A program made the position numbers and the translations under genes. A stretch of DNA of 64,000 bases, from contig OZ038422.1 of the NCBI GenBank assembly GCA_964036155.1, positions 83,537,201 through 83,601,200 of the forward strand. Reading direction: 5' to 3'. Origin of the DNA: Diploscapter coronatus. Lineage: Eukaryota; Nematoda; Chromadorea; Rhabditida; Rhabditidae. Shown here piece after piece: positions 63,101-64,000 of this stretch. The number at the start of each line of letters is the position of its first letter. Position 1 is the first letter of the stretch. Under the pieces are notes generated by a model. That model saw only the letters and a program-made list of their open reading frames with translations. It had not been told where the DNA came from and ran no database searches.

Positions 63101-64000
63101 ATCTATGGTATTTTTGTGAATTTTTAAAGGGCATTTCACATTTATGGAAAGGAATAAGTTTTCATAGCGATGATTAGAAATATCTACCTACAAAAGAATA
63201 GTTCTCGTATTTTTATGCAAAATGGGAAAACTCGTGAATTTTCTGAATATACCTCGAACAGAATAGAGTGAAAATCTCAAGTTGGACAAAAAGTAGGTGG
63301 AGCCTGGAGTCGGAGCATTTTTCAGTAGTTGCGTCCTTTCGCTTTTGTACTAACCTATCAATATTTTGTCTCTATTTTTTCACTTTCTCTTCATATTTGC
63401 TCTTCCTTAAAAATAAAGGCGTCAGTTTTCAGGACGAACGAAAAATCCCTCGACAAAACCAACCGCCACACAGGCAGACAGGGATTGTTTGCAAGGCCAA
63501 AACTCATGAAAATGAACCCCAAAGATTGAAAATTGGGCAGTCCAAATTTGATAGAATAAATTGGAAAAATGTGGATAGGTTTCGAAGATGTTTGAATTCA
63601 GTTTTGTACATTGGGGATCTACGATGAAGAACTATTTGATCGCTAGTATGACTTATGAGAAATTCTAACTAATGAGTACTGGCATTCAGTAATCGTCTGA
63701 ATGGTAGCGGAAAAATTCGATCGTCACAAAATTCCACTGGTAAAAACAAGTTTTGATGAACACACACAAACGATAGAGCATGAGAAACTATGGCTGGCAA
63801 ATAAAAATAAAAATCGAACATAGTTCGGCGAAAAAATTTCAAGAGTACGAGCGCCGCCACTACATGACAAACATGGAATTTTATGCGAAAAAACTGTGTT
63901 TGGCAAACCGAAAAATCTTACAAACTCATCTAGGGTTTAGCAAAATTAGAGTTTTTCAGAAATTTTACGATCAGCTCCTTATCGACTCGAAATTCTATAA
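60172..64000. other. 3.8 kb without recognised genes at right edge
   Basis: AT-rich with purine-rich stretches (61.2-61.4 kb, 61.65 kb) and a pyrimidine run (62.46-62.50 kb). One candidate first exon is seen: ATG at 61916 reading MKLHQSLIKRFFNQ up to a GTAAAA donor at 61959. No downstream exon in the window confirms it. The region may be a long intron or promoter of a gene continuing to the right. Confidence 0.4.

Overview
The window is nuclear DNA of a nematode, probably a free-living rhabditid. I base this on compact genes split by many 40-60 bp introns, splice acceptors directly in front of start codons (as expected for spliced-leader addition), a chemoreceptor of the nematode-only Srh family, and clear orthologues of standard animal housekeeping genes. 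I cannot name the species. All gene models were built by hand: every exon junction was placed at a GT..AG pair (exceptions are stated) and the reading phase was followed through.

Layout. 0-2.7 kb: the 3' part of a GH35 beta-galactosidase gene (+). 3.9-5.75 kb: a complete Srh chemoreceptor (+). 6.8-14.6 kb: two tandem paralogous genes (-), each encoding in one continuous reading frame an Hsp70-type ATPase domain, a single membrane helix and a C-terminal Kelch-repeat region. This is the most unusual content. 16.2-22.9 kb: three secreted-protein genes (one -, two +), one ending in a long proline-rich tail. 23.4-29.5 kb: mitochondrial elongation factor G (-), divergently arranged from an E2F transcription factor (+, 30.5-34.5 kb) across a GC-rich shared promoter with a consensus E2F site. 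35.6-36.1 kb: the possible tail of an unidentified gene (-). 38.9-45.3 kb: a DDX3/LAF-1 DEAD-box RNA helicase (-), divergent from a mitoguardin gene (+, 46.7-50.6 kb), followed by a SURF6-like nucleolar gene (+, 51.6-54.9 kb). 55.8-56.3 kb: a small Pmp3-family membrane protein (-). 56.8-60.2 kb: an apparently intact non-LTR retrotransposon with a 13-bp target duplication. 60.2-64 kb: no recognisable gene.

Introns and intergenic gaps carry many short palindromic (MITE-like) elements. Several have exact 8- or 9-bp target duplications, and some sit within a few bases of splice sites. The housekeeping genes act in separate processes: mitochondrial translation, cell-cycle transcription, translation and RNP granules, mitochondrial morphology, and ribosome biogenesis. 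The Hsp70-Kelch pair, the chemoreceptor and the secreted proteins form an AT-richer accessory segment between about 3 and 23 kb.
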